From Saprospiraceae bacterium (GTDB lineage: Bacteria; Bacteroidota; Bacteroidia; Chitinophagales; Saprospiraceae), in the NCBI GenBank assembly GCA_013360405.1, contig JABWBR010000002.1, positions 83,537 to 147,536 on the forward strand: a stretch of DNA of 64,000 nt, in the 5' to 3' direction. Each line of letters opens with the position of its first letter. Position 1 is the stretch's first letter. The position numbers and the translations under genes were made by a program. The notes under the pieces are model-generated. The model was given only the letters and a program-made list of their open reading frames with translations, did not search any database and was not told the origin of the DNA. This document shows positions 63,925 through 64,000 of this stretch, piece by piece.

Positions 63925-64000
63925 GGTCCGGTAGTTCAGTTGGTTAGAATACCTGTCCCGATCACAGATCGGGAGGGTCGCGGGTTCGAGAACTAGGAAG
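63925..64000 (+). tRNA. tRNA-Asp-like unit 2, degenerate and cut by the window edge
   Basis: The unit is identical to the first over all 76 visible bases except one A to G change near the end (GAACTAGGAAG). It starts exactly 96 bases after unit 1, the spacer between them ending in ATTTTTT. The same altered anticodon arm and missing acceptor strand are present, so the change is fixed in the repeat and not a random error. More units may follow beyond the window. Confidence 0.55.

Overview
The window is bacterial, roughly half G+C, and reads as a Bacteroidota chromosome, most like the Saprospiria (Lewinella/Haliscomenobacter relatives). The lineage call rests on promoters of the Bacteroidota type (TTG or TTTG, about 20 bases, then TAnnTTTG), a SusC-like TonB receptor with a carboxypeptidase-like N-terminal domain, a type IX secretion sorting tail on a multihaem cytochrome, a split F-type ATP synthase operon with a long secreted N-terminus on subunit a, a fused HyuA-HyuB enzyme, a fused E1 alpha-beta dehydrogenase, and Bacteroidota-restricted families (DUF5606-like, DUF6913-like). 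No taxonomy search could be run.

Layout. 1-5.3 kb: TonB receptor, a KAS III-like enzyme that has kept only its catalytic Cys, and an acyl-CoA ligase. 5.5-6.7 kb: a small toxin-antitoxin locus whose PIN toxin is cut by one in-frame stop, then a small membrane protein. 6.8-14 kb: secreted pentahaem cytochrome, AAA+ (DUF4143) ATPase with a palindrome at its promoter, and a fused oxoprolinase/hydantoinase. 14.1-19 kb: a strongly folded RNA leader, a TPR/membrane-protein cluster, a CBS protein and a TM2-TPR-SHOCT protein. 19-23.7 kb: two Hsp20 genes, the proton-pumping pyrophosphatase, a gene remnant and an acidic protein. 23.8-30 kb: a five-gene operon (SpoIIM-like, DUF4129-like, DUF4350-like, MoxR, DUF58). 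30.1-32.6 kb: a nucleotidyltransferase/HEPN pair and an esterase-like lipoprotein. 32.8-38.1 kb: atpBEFHAG without atpDC. 38.2-46.2 kb: hisA, xth, a GNAT gene, a promoter-to-terminator RNA ahead of purH, an aminotransferase, cinA and pepD. 46.3-58 kb: beta-CASP hydrolase, exported hydrolases, E1 dehydrogenase, DUF5606 protein, M3 and M1 peptidases, a glycosyltransferase. 58.2-63.7 kb: alpha/beta hydrolase, then the accA-DUF6913-dapA-thiL-M28 run. 63.8-64 kb: two tandem tRNA-Asp-like units that are not normal tRNAs.

Most genes are housekeeping: energy conservation (ATP synthase, membrane pyrophosphatase, E1 dehydrogenase), biosynthesis (accA, dapA, thiL, purH, hisA) and export of peptidases and hydrolases. 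No prophage, CRISPR array or insertion sequence was seen.

The most unusual structure lies between genes. Many operon boundaries carry short simple-word repeats, usually as inverted arms, with a different word at each site; some reach into start or stop codons. Other items worth attention are the tRNA-Asp-like array at the right edge, the rod-shaped RNA before the TPR operon, and the RNA before purH.
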